DNA from: CAYTWW01 sp043801855
GTDB lineage: Archaea; Nanobdellota; Nanobdellia; Woesearchaeales; GW2011-AR15
Assembly: GCA_043801855.1 (NCBI GenBank)
Contig: JAZDLQ010000092.1
Coordinates: 1-23,962, forward strand
DNA: 23,962 bases
Reading direction: 5' to 3'
In this document: piece after piece, positions 23,254 through 23,962 of the stretch
How the letters are laid out: the number at the start of each line of letters is the position of its first letter
Position numbering within the stretch: the first letter of the stretch is position 1
The notes under the pieces: model-generated
What the model was told of the DNA's origin: nothing
Databases searched by the model: none
What the model saw: the letters and a program-made list of their open reading frames with translations, nothing else
Translations under genes and position numbers: made by a program

Positions 23254-23508
23254 ATGGTTAAAAAAGAAGATCATCAAAAAAAAGCGCATAATATGCCAAA
23301 AGAGGATGCTAAACCTGAGTGCTGTATGCCAGACCATAATAGAATCTGTGTGCCAATTGTAGGTATAATTATTCTTGTAATGGGTATTGTTGGCGTCTTA
23401 TATGACCTGGAACTTATAGGAACAACTAAAATCTCACTATGGCCATGGGGATTTGTAGTTCTTGGAGCATGGCTGATATATGAAAAAGCAAAGCATCTTT
23501 GCTGCTAA
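23254..23508 (+). CDS. Small two-helix membrane protein
   Basis: 84 residues with a charged N-terminal part containing ECCMPDHNRIC. A membrane helix VPIVGIIILVMGIVGVLYD (33-51) follows, then ISLWPWGFVVLGAWLIY, a Trp-rich second helix, and the end KHLCC. The I-x-L-W-P-x-x-F-I/V-x-L-G-x pattern recalls the DUF5668 / LiaF-like transmembrane group; assignment is tentative. Its six cysteines may bind metal or form disulphides. It starts at ATG with GGTGGG at Shine-Dalgarno distance. The downstream winged-helix gene follows after 12 nt, which implies an operon in which the regulator may control membrane stress genes. Confidence 0.7.
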   Translation: MVKKEDHQKKAHNMPKEDAKPECCMPDHNRICVPIVGIIILVMGIVGVLYDLELIGTTKISLWPWGFVVLGAWLIYEKAKHLCC

Positions 23509-23520
23509 AAGGAATCTAAA

Positions 23521-23718
23521 ATGACACAGGAAGATGTTTTTTTATTTTTGAAAGAAAATCCGGATAAATGGATGACAAGTAAAGAGATTGCAAAAGCAAT
23601 GAATGTGTCAATAGGATCAGTTACCTGCAACTTAAAAAAGCTGCGAAAATCCAAGCTTGTGCAGTTTAAGCCTTCTGAAAAAAGAATTTCTCAGTTTTAT
23701 TACAAATACAAACAGTAA
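23521..23718 (+). CDS. Small winged-helix transcription regulator
   Basis: 65 residues forming one winged-helix domain: helix 1 (EDVFLFLKENPDKWM), HTH (TSKEIAKAMNVSIGSVTCNLKKLRKSKLV) and wing (QFKPSEKRISQFYYKY). TSKEIAKAMN-x-S-x-x-x-V-x-x-N/H-L-K-K-L is typical of archaeal MarR/ArsR-like DNA-binding modules. It has no effector domain. The Shine-Dalgarno AAAAGGA (23507-23513) overlaps the stop of the preceding membrane protein gene, so the two are co-translated. A T-rich run right after the stop (TTCTTTTTGTTTTA, 23719-23732) looks like an archaeal termination tract. Confidence 0.78.
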   Translation: MTQEDVFLFLKENPDKWMTSKEIAKAMNVSIGSVTCNLKKLRKSKLVQFKPSEKRISQFYYKYKQ

Positions 23719-23732
23719 TTCTTTTTGTTTTA
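23719..23732 (+). terminator. T-rich termination tract
   Basis: A pyrimidine run directly after the stop codon of the winged-helix gene fits the oligo-T termination of archaea. No hairpin is present. Confidence 0.35.
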
Positions 23733-23840
23733 TACTAAAAAATTATATTGTTTGATTTAGATGTCTGCTATATACCAAATCTATCAATAAGAAATAGATT
23801 ACTATTTATTTCAAATGTCTAATTAATCCCTAACTCTGCG

Positions 23841-23962
23841 TCATTTAAGTAATATGTCTTCAGGCAGCTTCATTTTTTCAATCAATATTCTTGTTTTTTT
23901 TGGCACTTCAGATATCACTAATTTTTCACCAATTTTGACTCTATAAACTTTTGCAAAATGCA
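23841..23962 (-). CDS. C-terminal fragment of a gene cut by the window edge
   Basis: A minus-strand frame runs from the window end to TGA at 23841-23843 (40 codons). Visible sequence includes FAKVYRVKIGEKLVISEVPK and LPEDILLK, a beta-rich pattern. No start is in the window and I do not recognise the family. The tract 23733-23840 shows no other gene. Confidence 0.5.
   Translation of the reverse strand, partial: HFAKVYRVKIGEKLVISEVPKKTRILIEKMKLPEDILLK

Noticed and set aside
1..23962. tRNA, rRNA, or complete insertion sequences
   Set aside because: No conserved tRNA or rRNA segments were recognised on either strand. The only transposase trace is the decayed one at 10080-10572.

Overview
The window is AT-rich and dense with genes, and it reads as an archaeal chromosome. 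Many genes have an A/T-rich TATA box about 25-30 bp before the start codon (leaderless pattern), while others carry GGTG or GAGGTG Shine-Dalgarno sites. The RNase HII is of the archaeal type and ends in an archaeal-style PCNA-binding tail. The gene mix (short alpha-glucan phosphorylase, KaiC-like ATPase, DUF362 ferredoxin, Cys-rich lipoproteins, many small unknowns) suggests a DPANN or similar uncultured lineage. That placement is inference; there is no rRNA or tRNA gene here to test it.

Layout. 1-145: non-coding tail with several hairpins. 146-1810 (-): alpha-glucan phosphorylase. 1931-4249 (+): large Cys-rich lipoprotein with a lytic-transglycosylase-like C-terminus. 4280-6930 (-): DUF362 ferredoxin, a putative zinc metallopeptidase without a normal start codon, and a site-2-protease-like membrane protease. 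7153-9953 (+): coupled pair of a B12-binding radical SAM enzyme and an ATP-grasp enzyme. 10001-10572: scar with a truncated ORF tail and a decayed IS1-type transposase. 10679-12316 (+): receiver / histidine-kinase-like / pseudo-receiver protein behind a possible operator. 12392-13461 (+): RNase HII and a small membrane protein. 13469-14779 (-): KaiC-like ATPase and a membrane protein. 14851-15795 (+): two small adjacent unknowns, the second weakly V4R-like. 16109-17494 (+): FIST sensory protein. 17613-20290 (+): LuxE-like and LuxC-like pair. 20330-20581 (+): winged-helix protein. 20592-21120 (-): toxin-antitoxin pair. 21404-22759 (+): NYN-domain putative RNase with an RPRFD-repeat tail. 22879-23190 (-): small Cys-rich lipoprotein. 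23254-23718 (+): small membrane protein and winged-helix regulator. 23841-23962 (-): 3' end of a cut-off gene.

The most unusual signals are four. (1) A roughly 105-112 bp two-stem structured element occurs twice in inverted orientation (15955-16058 and 22756-22867), with near-identical stems and unrelated central loops; it brackets about 6.9 kb holding FIST, LuxEC, the toxin-antitoxin pair and NYN. (2) A LuxE/LuxC-type acyl-activating and reducing pair sits in an archaeon, with no LuxA, LuxB or LuxD gene in the window. (3) A lysozyme/transglycosylase-like domain is carried on an exported archaeal lipoprotein. (4) A B12 radical SAM and ATP-grasp couple looks like a compact biosynthetic operon.

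All family assignments come from motifs and sequence resemblance read by eye; no database search was run.
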